This document shows positions 33,446-44,078 of a stretch of DNA of 64,000 nt, piece after piece. Origin of the DNA: Papio anubis (taxonomy: Eukaryota; Chordata; Mammalia; Primates; Cercopithecidae). Below the pieces are notes generated by a model, which saw nothing but the letters and a program-made list of their open reading frames with translations, did not search any database and had not been told where the DNA came from. Each line of letters starts with the position of its first letter. Position 1 is the stretch's first letter. The stretch lies in the NCBI RefSeq assembly GCF_008728515.1, contig NC_044978.1:147990262-148054261 (forward strand), written 5' to 3'. A program made the translations under genes and the position numbers.

Positions 33446-33994
33446 TTCAAATTGATGAGATTAGGTTATTTCTGAACTTAGGTTCTATTTTCTTGTGTAT
33501 TGTCAAATAGCACTCTTACATTCGTTAGTAGTACATTTGTTACTAAGTCTATCCAAGTATAGGAAAAGCAATGATTAACATTTATTTATCTTTTGGTAAA
33601 CTCATTTATCTAATTTACTATTTGTTAGTAAATGATGAATAGCAAACTATTCATCTAATTTACTAAACTTCATTCAAGTAAATTTACTAAACTTGAATAA
33701 AGTTACTAAACTTGGATAAAGTTTAGTAAATTAGATGAATTTACTGAATTTACTAAACTGAAGTAATTTACTAAATGAGTGAAGTTTAGTAAATTAGATG
33801 ATAGTTTACTATTCATCATTTACTAATAAATAGTAAATTAGATAAATGAATTTACCAACAGATAAATAAATGTTAATCATTGCTTTTCTTATATCTGGGT
33901 AGATTTAGTGACAAATGAATATAAGAATGCTATTTGACAGTACACAAGAAAATAGGACCTGAGTTCAGAAATAACCTAATCTCATCAGTTTGAA
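33446..33994. repeat. Long imperfect palindrome (inverted repeat with 111-bp centre)
   Basis: The left arm 33446-33670 and the right arm 33782-33994 are reverse complements over about 213 aligned positions. I count 16 mismatches and about 12 bases of gaps, roughly 92% identity. Fifteen of the 16 mismatches are transitions. The centre (33671-33781) is itself built of TTTACTAAACT-like words in both orientations. It is AT-rich. No terminal target duplication is visible, and no known transposon family was recognised. Possible origins are a palindromic MITE or a replication template switch. Confidence 0.9.
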
Positions 33995-34021
33995 TTTAAT
34001 AAACTTTATTCAACTTTACTG

Positions 34022-34060
34022 TTTACTTGAATGAAGTTTAGTAAATTAGATGAATAGTTT
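34022..34060 (-). repeat. Extra inverted copy of the palindrome's inner arm
   Basis: These 39 bases are the exact reverse complement of 33644-33682, which spans the inner end of the left arm and the start of the centre. The copy lies 28 bp outside the right arm. Confidence 0.92.
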
Positions 34061-34492
34061 TACTTCATACGTGGTTTAATTTCATTAATGGTCAATGACA
34101 TTAGCAGTTTGCTTTATTAACCCTTAAATTAAATCTTCATGAAAAAGAGAAAATCTTATTATAACCTCCAAGGCTATCACCCCAATGTTCTTATCTGGAT
34201 ATCTGGATAGCTTCATGAATAATTTATTTACTTTGAAGTATTCCAGGACCATTTTAATACACACATATGACTACAACTTTGACACTAAATGGAGTTTACA
34301 TTAAAACTTTAAATATACAAAGATTTCATGGTTGACACAACTTCTGGTTTCAAGATGATGAATTGAGTGCCTGCTGTATCTCTCCTCTTCTCATACCAAG
34401 GCCATATAATTAGGAGAAAATATATTTTTAAAAGATACACAACTGCATTGAAAATCAGGTACAGTCAGATTGAATTTAAAAACATCAAGATA
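34061..34492. other. Unassigned AT-rich sequence
   Basis: No gene or repeat was recognised. Confidence 0.4.
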
Positions 34493-34820
34493 GGACTGAG
34501 CATGGTGGCTCATGCCTGTAATCCCAGCACTTTGGGAGGCCGAGTGGGGAGGATCACTTGAGGTCAGGAGTTCAAGACCAGCCTGGCTAATATGGTGAAA
34601 CCTTATCTCTACCAAAAATACAAAAAATTAGCCAGGCATGGTGGTACACACCTGTAGTCCCAGCTACTCAGGAGGCTGAGACAGGAAAATTGCTTGAATC
34701 TGGGAGGCAGCGGTTGCAGTGATCTGAGATTGTGGTATTGCACTCCAGCCTGGGCAGCAGAGCGAGACTCCATCTCAAACAAAACAAAACAAAAACAAAC
34801 AAACAAAAAAGAAAAAATAA
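34493..34820 (+). mobile_element. Alu, sense, full length
   Basis: It starts GGACTGAGCATGGTGGCTCA, has both monomers, and ends in a long AAAAC-type tail. Confidence 0.95.
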
Positions 34821-34829
34821 AACTGAAAC

Positions 34830-35215
34830 AACATAAAAGCCCATCAGTTGGTGGTTGGCTAGATAAATTGCTGAATATTAACACTTTGTAATACTTTGCA
34901 ACAGTTACAAAAACTAAAGCTGATCTGTATACTAATATAGCTACCTCTCTAAAATGCATTGTTGATGGAAGAAGCAACTTGACAACAATATAAAACCACT
35001 TACATTAACACACATACAAACAATGCTATGTATTTTCCTTGGATACAGATACCTATATAAGTAAATTAAAAATGATAAAATAACACATACAAGAGATGTA
35101 CACTGCGGTTACCTCTGGGGATGGGGAAAGAAGTGAATGGGGATTGGAGATGGTTAATCAGAAAGGACTTTAACTTTATCTAAAATTATTTCATTCTTTA
35201 ATAGCAAAAACTCAT
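34830..35215 (+). mobile_element. L1M (L1ME-like) 3' end, sense
   Basis: AAATTGCTGAATATTAACAC, AAATGCATTGTTGATGGAAG, ACCTATATAAGTAAATTAAA and GGTTACCTCTGGGGATGGGG follow the order of an old L1 tail. Confidence 0.6.
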
Positions 35216-35289
35216 GTTTTCACTCATGTTATTAATAATTTTTTAAAAAAGACTCCATGATTTCAGAAAGTTTTAATAGCCCTATACTA

Positions 35290-36130
35290 GTTTTAGTGTG
35301 TCAAGTTGATGCATTTGGCTGCAAGTACAGAAAACTTGATCCAAACAGTAAGACTTGAACAGTAAGGGAGTTTCTAATCCCATATGATAGGCTGCACAGC
35401 AGGGTAGAGGGTTGAATGATCCTGTCAGCTACGTCATTGAAGACTCAGGTTCTTTCTTTTCTTTCTTTTTTTTATTTTTTTATTTTTTTGGCTTCGGTGG
35501 ATTTTTTAAGAACGTTGTTTCAAATTTTCTTCCATACTAGCAGCTCCATCATACTCTTTTTTTTTTTTTTTTTTGAGACAGAGTTTTGCTCTTGTTGCCC
35601 AAGCTGGATTGGGAGCGATCTCAGCTCACTACAACCTCTGCCTCCCGGGTTCAGGTGATTCTCTCGCCTCAGCCTCCTGAGTAGCTGGTCTTACAGGGAC
35701 CCACAACCATGGTCGGCTAAATTTTTGCATTTTTAGTAGAGGTGGGATTTCACCAGGTTGGCCAGGCTGGTTTTGAACTCCTGACCTCAGGTGATCCACC
35801 CACCTTGGCCTTCCTAAGTGCTGGGATTAACAGGTATGAGCCACCACACCTGGCCTCCACCATACTCTTAAGCCTCTAAGTCCTCTGCTGGATTCTCAGC
35901 ATTTAGTTAGTAGATGAGAAAAGAGAGAAAAATCATGGTGGATTGCATGAGAGGCCCCTGGCCAGGCATGGAGTTGGTGAACATGGCTTCTGACTCACAT
36001 CCCATTACCAGAACTTAAGCACAAGGCTAAAGCTAACTGCACGGAAGTCTGGGAAATGTAGTCTAGTTGTGTGTCCAGGAGGAAGAGGAAAATGGATTGG
36101 TGGGTGCCTGGCTTGTCTCTTACACACAAT
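35290..36130. mobile_element. Unclassified mammalian repeat, split by an Alu
   Basis: TTTGGCTGCAAGTACAGAAA at the left and GTCTGGGAAATGTAGTCTAG at the right are words of a common mid-age repeat that I cannot name. The antisense Alu at 35557-35855 interrupts it. Confidence 0.5.
35557..35855 (-). mobile_element. Alu, antisense, full length
   Basis: A T-run at 35557-35574 leads into GAGACAGAGTTTTGCTCTTG. The flanks CATCATACTCT and CACCATACTCT are target duplications. Confidence 0.95.
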
Positions 36131-36140
36131 GGATTGAGTG

Positions 36141-36531
36141 TGTTAAAAGAAAAACCTCAGACAAATCAAATTTAAAGAATTTAGTTGAGCAAAGAATGAT
36201 TCATGAATTGGGCAGCCCCCAAACCAGAATAGGTTCATAGAGATTCCAGTGCTGCCTTGTGATTGAAGATTTATGAACAGAAAAAGGACAGTGATGTACA
36301 GAAAATGAAAGTGAGGTACAGAAACAGCCAGATTGGTTACAGGTCAGCATTTGCCTTATTTGAACACAATTTGAACAGTTGGCCACCTTTGATTGGCTGA
36401 AATTTGGTGGTTGGTGCAAGAGTAGGTTACACTCTGTCTCCACATCCAGTTAGGTTACAGTTCACTATGTACAGAGACATCTTTAGGCCAAATTTACAAG
36501 GAGGCCACTTTAGGTTAAACTCAATTTAACA
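36141..36531 (+). mobile_element. Solo LTR, ERV1-like
   Basis: The element starts TGTTAAAAGAAAAACCTCAG and ends TCAATTTAACA, so it has TG...CA ends. The 4-bp repeat AGTG flanks it at 36137-36140 and 36532-36535. Interior wording such as GTTGAGCAAAGAATGATTCA and ACAGTTGGCCACCTTTGATT is known to me from a primate LTR family I cannot name with certainty. There is no internal coding region. Confidence 0.75.
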
Positions 36532-37483
36532 AGTGAAACATTTTCATTATGTCAAATTTTAATGTTTTTGTTTGGCACCTATGCGATAGCTGGTTCCTGT
36601 TTATAAAAGACTTTACTTATGCTATGTTCTTTCTCGCTGATTATGTCTTGGGAATTATTAATATTTCATATTTCTGTTTATTCAGAATCCTCTCACTTTT
36701 GCTCTTATTATTTCTGGTTATTCCATTCTTTTTTCCAAATTCTCTGCCTTGCATTTTGCAGACTTGCATTTCAGTCAGAATGCATTCAATCTCTCCTCCA
36801 AGGCCTCAGTGGATTTTTTTTCTGTGTTTCATAGAGTTCTTACAGCTATTTTCATGTAACGTGAAACTTCTAAACTTTGCAATAAGTGATCAAACATTTA
36901 AAAAACCATGAAATTTTTGGATTCATTAAATAAAACCCCAGAAACACATACAAGTCATAGAACAGTTCAGTGTACTATGTGAAGGTCAAAGCAGGTAACT
37001 TGTGTTTGAGGAGTTACCTGCTTTGACCAGGAGTTGCAGAAGTCGTAGCTTAATTTTTACAAGATTAAGTAAGTAAATGCTCAGAAACACATATAATTCT
37101 TGACAGTCATTATGTGCCCATCAACTGTCATTGTTAATGTTTAAAAATTAACCAGCATGGTTTTCATGTGATCCTGGCATGATTAGGTCAAAACCACACC
37201 CAGATGAACTTTGGGGAAACATCCTTGAGCATTTTAGATATATTGATATTATTTTTTCCATTGTTGTCATTACCATCAGATCAACAAGGTGCTTAGGGAC
37301 ACATTAGGCCACAGCTGTTGCAATTCATTTCACCCTTATAGCCTCAAGAGACAAGCCCCAGCAGTGGCCAGCTTAGTCCCAGGAGTGACAAGCCCTAACA
37401 GGATTTTGGCATAGCGTTCTGTGGATCCCTCCCTGAAGACAATCGGTAGCTTGATCAGGTGGGGCTGGGGCCAACCCTGTCCT

Positions 37484-37512
37484 AGGGCTGGGGCTGGGCT
37501 GGGGCTGGCCCG
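37484..37512. repeat. GGGCTG short minisatellite
   Basis: Repeated GGGGCT/GGGCTG words. Confidence 0.85.
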
Positions 37513-38776
37513 AGTGGTGGCAGTCTCTTAAATGCAAGCCTTTCCATTGGCTTGGCTGTACCCCATGCAATTACTCTGACTGGGTGACTCGACTTCAAGC
37601 AAAGTGAAACAGTCTGGGAACCACAAACAGAATACCTGGCAATTAGCTGCCATTTTACAAGAGTGGGTCTTAGGGCCATCAGTTAGCATTTTCTAGGAAG
37701 GCAACTACCTGCCCACCATCATTGCCAGCAGTGAGTGGTGGTCGGAGCCCTTCCACGGTAGGCCAAGTGCTGAAATGTTTGATTTTGCTGAAAATCGTGA
37801 CCCTCATCTGCCTGAAATTGGATCAGTGTTTTACTACTCACATCATGTCACACAAGTGTAACAGCCTAGTTGTTTTTTTTAACTTTGTTGAAGTGACCTA
37901 TTTTATGGCTTGCTTTGAGGCCAGAATTGGACGTTTAAGTGCTATATGGAAAGAAATCTAAGCAAAATAAATCTGATCTGATTTGATTATCTGCTGAATC
38001 TAAATACATCTTTCTTACATTGTTCTTGCTTCAGTGGGGTAATTAATTAGTAATTCCATTAGGTGTTTGTGGAAAAACAAGGTTTGGAGGTAATCCCATG
38101 CCAAACAAATGTCCAAAATGAAAAATAAGTGCTCTTCCTTTTATAACCTGTCTCTTGGTAAATGTAAACTTTGCTCTAATGTAGCCAAGGACCTGGGGCA
38201 AAGTAGGAAATCAGGGGAAATGGAGAGTGAGATTTTAGCAAACAGGTTCACAATGTGTGCCAAGTTCTGAAGGAGAGGTGGTGGGGAGGAGGGTACTGTG
38301 AGTGTTGGGAGGTTGGGCTTTAAACAGATTTCCTTTTTGCTGTTTCTTTCTAGATGGATTCCGCTTGCTCTGCCTCTGGATTATAAGACACAGTCATTCA
38401 GCTCCTATTAAACTTGTCACTGCTAACAGTGAGCAAAAATAGAAATGGCTCTCAGTTGAAAAGGGAGGGAGATGAGTAGGAAAATTTGGGTTGGTCTAAC
38501 GGAATCTCACCCACTCCTAATGTTCTCCATGCCAACTTAGCAAGTGTCTGTAAACAAAATGCTGTGAATACGGACATACATCAGGAATGGGAACAGGATC
38601 GCAGGTCTGGCTTTAAAAGTACATGATACTGTACGTGACCCCAGCTTCTGGAAAAAAAATAAAATAAACATGCATAGAAGGAGGAGACACACCAAAGTGT
38701 TAGGTGATTATGAGTGGGATATAAAGTAATAGGTTTATTCTTTATATTTTTCTAAGTTTCCATTTTTTCTATAGCA

Positions 38777-38830
38777 GTACACACACACACACATACTATA
38801 GCAGTACACACACACACACACACATACACA
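38777..38830. repeat. (CA)n microsatellite with a duplicated flank
   Basis: Two CA runs are each preceded by CTATAGCAGTA, showing a tandem duplication of flank plus repeat. Confidence 0.93.
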
Positions 38831-39041
38831 CAAACTGGTTCAAAAGCAATAAGGAAAACATTAGAAAGCTATCTGAGAATAAATAAAGAGAAACTGTCCT
38901 TGAGGAATCTTGGCTTTCAGAAGCAAAGAGGTCGGGGAAAGATCTGTTCTTCCCCAACCTGTGAATAAAATCTTCATCCAGTAAAGCAGTACTGGGATGA
39001 AAGGAAACAAAATAACACTTCTGGTTTTCCTCTAGTCAGAT

Positions 39042-39270
39042 TAAATGCACAGACTCCAGAGCCAGATTGCCTGGAATGGAATCCAGCGCTGCCGATTACT
39101 AGCTAATTAATGCCTCTGAGCCTCAGTTTCCTCATTGGTAAGATCAGGGATAAAAATAGCACCAAATTTATAAAGTTATTGTGAAGATTAAATGATTAAT
39201 TTGTGTATCCTTAAAACAGTGGCTGGCACATGATAAGTGGTAAATAAATCTTAGGTATTTATTTTAATAA
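39042..39270 (+). mobile_element. MIR SINE, sense, near full length
   Basis: GACTCCAGAGCCAGATTGCC, CTCAGTTTCCTCATTGGTAA and ACAGTGGCTGGCACATGATA appear in order. Confidence 0.9.
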
Positions 39271-39514
39271 TAATCTTGTTAATATTATCATTACCAAATA
39301 GAGCTTATTGAAACAGTGCCACAGTCTACTACTTTATAGATATTGCTAACTCATTAACATTGAATTTGGGAAAATGGGTAGAATAATATTTACCTTGTAA
39401 GCATTGTTTATAGGATCAGAGCTAATGCAAGTCAAGTCCCAAGAACAGTCGCAATGGATTTTGAGAAATGGTTAGTATCATTTCTAATTTGAGTGAATAT
39501 ATTTTGATCCAAAA

Positions 39515-40025
39515 GTTTTCAAGCACTTACTATGTGATGGGCATCATGTTCATCTCTTTATGGCCCAGAATGTGGTCCATCTTACTGCATGCTCCATGTA
39601 AACTTTAGAAGAATATGTATCCTGCTGTTGTTGGACAGAATATTCGGTAAATGTTAATTAGATCAAGTTGATTGATAGTACCGTTCAGGTCAACTCTATC
39701 CTTACTGATTTTCTGCTGGCTGGATTGTCAATTACTGACAGAGGGATGCCAAAGTCTCCAACTCTAGTAGCAGATTTGTCTATTTTGTCTTTCAGTTCTA
39801 TCAGTTCTTGCTTTGTGTATTTGGGTGCTCTATATTAAGTGTGTTCATCACTTTTTATTCATTTCCTCATGTAATTTCCACAAAATCAATATGAGGCATT
39901 GGTTAGTGGAAGATGTACAAATTTAGGTTAGAGAAATAAAGAGTTGGCCCAATGTCATTCTAGGTGGTAAATGGCAGAGCCACGTTGAACTCAGGTCTGT
40001 CATAGACCATGACCATCTAAGCTAC
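39515..40025 (-). mobile_element. MIR SINE, antisense, split by an L1 fragment
   Basis: The outer parts (TTCAAGCACTTACTATGTGA at the left; TTCATTTCCTCATGTAATTT through GGTGGTAAATGGCAGAGCCA at the right) are one MIR interrupted at 39555-39841. Confidence 0.8.
39555..39841 (-). mobile_element. L1 ORF2 internal fragment inside a MIR
   Basis: CAGAATGTGGTCCATCTTAC, TGATTGATAGTACCGTTCAG and TCAGTTCTATCAGTTCTTGC are antisense ORF2. There is no L1 3' end or poly(T). TGTTCATC flanks it at 39547-39554 and 39842-39849. Confidence 0.8.
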
Positions 40026-41084
40026 CAAGTTCATCACTCGATATAATGCCATAGGTCAGAGATTTTAATTGGTGAGAAATGGAAAATAACGTTTGTGACA
40101 TATATAAAGTATGTGCTGTATTCATACAATGGTGGTTATTAAAATATGAAATAAGGAAAACAATACGAACCAACCAGTAAGGTTTACTGATTTGGGTTGA
40201 AGATCAAGGAAGCTGATAAGTGATGCAACTCTCCACATGGAACTGAGCGTGTGTGGTCCTGTATGCATTTTTTTCTCCTACCTGGCTCAGATGTCTTCAA
40301 CTGACTTTGTGTTCACTGGGTCCTTCTTTCACACAGTCTCAGGGAACTGTCTAGGTTCACAGGGGACACCCATTAGCTCCAGTGGGGCTGGTTGCCTCAG
40401 GAAGTAGAAGTTCAGCTACAGCAGCTAGAGACAGAACTGATACGTTTTTTTCCCCAAGGTTTGGCCTACTTGGTTGGACTGCTCAGGGAAATTCTGAGTT
40501 TTTTTCTTTTGGGGGCCACAGGGTGGAGTTGAAGAAGGAGGGTCATGAATCAGGATTTGGCCAGGCAGGCTCTGAGTCACTTATCTTCTACAGATAGCAC
40601 CCAGCATGCCCGGGGACTAGGAAGCTACATCACCAACATTTCCAGCTGTCAGCATCAGGGTGTTAGCTGGTTGTTTTCCCTTTAGTGCCAATTATTGTTC
40701 ACCTGGATGTTTTAATGTGAATACTTTCGAAATCTCTACTGTCAAGGTACTACTTAGCAGTTTAGGTGCTACAAAAAACTGGCTACATTTATGTCTAAAA
40801 AGTTTTACAGTGCCTTTTAAAATGTTCTCACCAAAACACTCAAGATTGTATCAGCACAAAGTATGTCATCCACATGAATATCCTTGGAGTCTCACTGTGA
40901 ATAATGTGATTAAGGAGCATAATGTGTGGCCGCCCAGCCCATCGGGAGCTTCATCAGCCTGACTCTTTAGGTGACTTTCTGGGAGGGAGTAGCATCAACA
41001 CCCTTCAAAACGGTCTCTGTCTTGGCCCAATAGTAGGACCTAGTATGGAGGAAGGTGGAAAGATTATTATTTTTTTAATTAATA
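40026..41084. other. Unassigned sequence
   Basis: Frames of 71, 100 and 66 codons are present with no recognisable domain. No repeat was identified. Confidence 0.4.
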
Positions 41085-41405
41085 AAATTTCTTTTTTTAG
41101 AGCACTTTTAGATTCACAGTAAAATAGAGCAAAAAGTATGGAGATTTCTCATACACCCTTGTTCCCACAGGTAAACCACCTCCCCCAATACAGACATCTC
41201 ATATCACAGTGGTACATTTGTTACACTTCATCAATCCAGATTGGCACATCATCACCCAAAGTTCATAGTTTTCTTTAGGGGTCCACTCTTGATGGTGTAC
41301 ATTCTATGGGTTTTGGCATGTACCCACGATTGTAGTATCATACAGAAAGTTCCACTGCCCTAAATCTCCTCTGTGATCTGCTAATTCATCCCTCCCTCCC
41401 CCCTA
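41085..41405 (-). mobile_element. Old LINE (L1ME/HAL1-like) fragment, antisense
   Basis: AGAGCACTTTTAGATTCACA, CACAGTGGTACATTTGTTAC and GGTGTACATTCTATGGGTTT match a common old LINE tail. Orientation and subfamily are tentative. Confidence 0.5.
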
Positions 41406-41416
41406 CAGTTAAAGGA

Positions 41417-41433
41417 TTTTCTTTCTTTCTTTC

Positions 41434-41497
<64 letters not shown>

Positions 41498-41518
41498 TTT
41501 TTTTTTTTTTTCTTTCTT

Positions 41519-41565
<47 letters not shown>

Positions 41566-41576
41566 TTCTTTTTTTT
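41417..41576. repeat. (CTTT)n/(CT)n polypyrimidine microsatellite
   Basis: About 160 bp of CTTT and CT units directly abut the T-rich end of an antisense Alu, so this is probably an expanded Alu tail. It produces the KERE-rich minus frames. Confidence 0.96.
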
Positions 41577-41864
41577 TGTTTTTGAGACAGAGTCTCCCTC
41601 TGTCACCCAGGCTGGAGTGCAGTGGCATAATCTCAGCTCACTGCAGCCTCCACCTCCCGGGCCCAGCAATTCTCCTGCCTCAGCCTCCCGGGTAGCTGGG
41701 ATTACAGGCATGTGGCACTACGCCTGGCTAATTTTTGTATTTTTAGTAACGATGGGGTTTCCCCATGTTGGCCAGGCTGGTCTCGAACTCCTGACCTCAG
41801 GTGATCTGCCTGCCTTGGCCTCCCAAAGTGCTGGGATTATAGGCATGAGCCACCGCACTCAGCC
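41577..41864 (-). mobile_element. Alu, antisense
   Basis: It runs from TTTGTTTTTGAGACAGAGTC to CACCGCACTCAGCC, with both monomers present. Confidence 0.95.
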
Positions 41865-42619
41865 GTGAATATACATATTTCTTTAATGGGCTAAGGAAAT
41901 TTCTCCGTACAGAGAAGACCTCAGGTGTCCTTCTGGCCACCTATCTCCTTCTCCTTTCAGCCACTGAGGAGGAGGTGGTGGTTGTTGGTGGTGATAGAGA
42001 GAGAAGATGAGAATCTCCCAACATTTTCGCCAACTACTCTGCTCCCTCTGATCTCTCAGCCATCTTGGTCCAGGGAAGGCAAATCTTTATCCCCTGGAAA
42101 ATCTGAGAAAAGAGACTTTATGATGCAAACGAAGATAAACACTCCAACCTCTCTCCAACTCTCTAGAACAGAAAAAAAAAAAAAAAAAAAAGTAAACTAA
42201 ACTATAAAGATTGACACATTTGCAAGAACCAGATCCTGTTTACAAGCACAGCTAAGTCTGGACAGGGCCTGGCTCCTCTGGCTCCCTTTATAAAGCTTGT
42301 CCCCACAGCCCCACCCATCCTCATCCTTTTTTCTATAAATTCTGCTTCCTTTGAATGTAAGATAAAAAACTCAGGCACCTATTACTACAGATTTACAATA
42401 AAAAACAGCAACAACAACAAAACATTTAAACCAGCAGCAACAATAGGAGGTCAGAAGAAGTAGGTCACTCCTCATAGGTCTTTCTCTGGGATGAAAAAGT
42501 GAAAGTCATCAGCATCTGCCTTTTTTCACAATGTGACCCAAGTTTTCTGCTCTTGTCGTAGTCTCTCTATTCAAAGGCCTTATGGCAAAACATGTAACCT
42601 TACGTTTAAAGCTGACATT
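41865..42619. other. Unassigned sequence with an A-run
   Basis: A homopolymer A run lies at 42171-42191. The 91-codon plus frame that runs into it has no recognised domain. Confidence 0.4.
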
Positions 42620-42835
42620 CACAAGCACTCACTACATGAGTGCATTCTGCTGAGCACTCCGTTCTCATTTCCTCATTAAGTTTCACAGTATCCCTCTGGG
42701 GCCTGGGAAGAGGTGCCCGTGATTGGTTTTGCCACTTTATAGATGAGCACATAGAGGCATAAAGCAGTTGGGGAACTTGGACAGAGTCCCCAGGGCTGAT
42801 CCATTGCAGACTTAGGTTTTGAACTAGATCGGTCA
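42620..42835 (-). mobile_element. MIR SINE, antisense
   Basis: GTTCTCATTTCCTCATTAAG, CCACTTTATAGATGAGCACA and GACTTAGGTTTTGAACTAG are in reverse MIR order. Confidence 0.8.
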
Positions 42836-43485
42836 GTCTTTTTGAACTGAACCAGTCCGAGTTTGCACTCTTTACTACAAGATGGCAGCATGGTCTATTA
42901 AGGCGGTGCTATCCAGGGAAGGTTATTGAGGTTAAAGCTGAGAATTCAGGACCTAGAAGAAGCTGATGGAGATCTTGACTAGCAACTCTGATTTCTGTTT
43001 CTTTATTCTTTTGTTCCCCTCCCTCCAACTCAGACATATTAGCAGGACCTTCTTAGCTATGTAATTCGTGGAGGCCTGTGAGCTAAAAATGCAGCACTCC
43101 TTGTTCAAAAATGATTAAACATTTCAAAATGGTGACCTTGAAGGTGGTCTTGCATCTAGCCCTGATTTAAGTTGGTTAGTATGTTCTTCCAGCATTTTGT
43201 CTGTGGAACGCTGTAAATAAACCCCATTCATGATGTCCCCCTGCCCCCAGCAGGAGGGTCCAGGAAGTGGGTCTCTAGATATTGCAAAGTTCCTATTGGT
43301 CCTAGTTGCCTGTGGCCCAAAAAATGAGGCATGTTCACGTTGCCATCATCACACCTGCAGAAAAGTAATGCCGCACACATTTTAAACTGAAAGAGTTAAT
43401 AAAGCTTTTGTTTCAAGTAAATAGTCGGCAATATCTTACTCAATGGACTCTGTAGATAAAATGACCCAACTTAATGACTCCCCCA
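42836..43485. other. Mostly unassigned sequence
   Basis: 43070-43165 (CAGCACTCCTTGTTCAAAAA, TTTCAAAATGGTGACCTTGA) resembles the unnamed repeat also seen at 46195-47165. Confidence 0.35.
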
Positions 43486-44075
43486 ATACGGTAGTCCTCC
43501 TTTATTTGCAGTTTCATTTTCCAAAGATGTGGGGGGTGGCTACTGTGGGCGGGAAACATTAAGTTGGCCATTTACCTGCAACTAACCCCAGTCCAAAAAT
43601 ATTAAATAGAAAATTCCGGAAATAAACAGATATTAAGTTTTAAATTGCACACTGCTCTGAGTAACACATTGAAGTCTCTCGCCATCCTTCTCCCTCCTGC
43701 CAGGGAAGTGAATCATCTCTTTGTCCAGCGTGTCCATGTTGTCTATGCTACCCACCTGTCAGTCAATTAGCAGCCATCTCAGTTATCAGATCAACTACCC
43801 TGGTGTCAGAGGGCTTGTGTTCAAGTAACCCTTATTTAACTTAACAATGGCCCCAAAGCACAAGAGTAGTGACGCTGACATGTTGTAATTGCTCTATTTT
43901 ATTATCAGCTATTGTTGTTAATCTCTTTCTGTGCATGATTTATAAATTAAACTTTATTATGTGTATGTATGTATAGGAAAAAAAACCAGTATATATAGGG
44001 TTCAGTATTATCTGTGGTTTCAGGCAACCACTGGAAATCTTGGAACATAGCCCCAAAGATGAGGAGAGATTACTA
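43486..44075 (+). mobile_element. Tigger DNA transposon, internally deleted
   Basis: The 5' end (AGTCCTCCTTTATTTGCAGT, ATATTAAATAGAAAATTCCG) and 3' end (TATAGGGTTCAGTATTATCT, ATGAGGAGAGATTAC) are a Tigger of the TcMar superfamily. The transposase start is visible at about 43849 as ATGGCCCCAAAGCACAAGAG (MAPKHK...), but after about a dozen codons the element jumps to its 3' non-coding part. It therefore cannot encode transposase. Confidence 0.88.
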
Positions 44076-44078
44076 GCT

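Larger units (their letters stand above)
36536..39040. other. Mostly unassigned sequence with two short repeats
   Basis: A GGGCTG-type minisatellite lies at 37484-37512 and a CA repeat at 38777-38830. The interval 38580-38770 has old-L1-tail wording. AATAAA at 37967-37972 is not tied to any transcript I can support. The 120-codon plus frame at 36549-36911 is hydrophobic and AT-driven, with no recognised domain. Confidence 0.35.

Noticed and set aside
37730..37980. Possible transcript 3' end with AATAAA
   Set aside because: The hexamer is common in AT-rich DNA; no upstream coding sequence or A-tract supports a gene or a processed copy.
41386..41711. Lys/Arg/Glu-rich frames
   Set aside because: They are translations of the (CTTT)n/(CT)n tract and Alu tail. 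The same reasoning removes 16918-17151.
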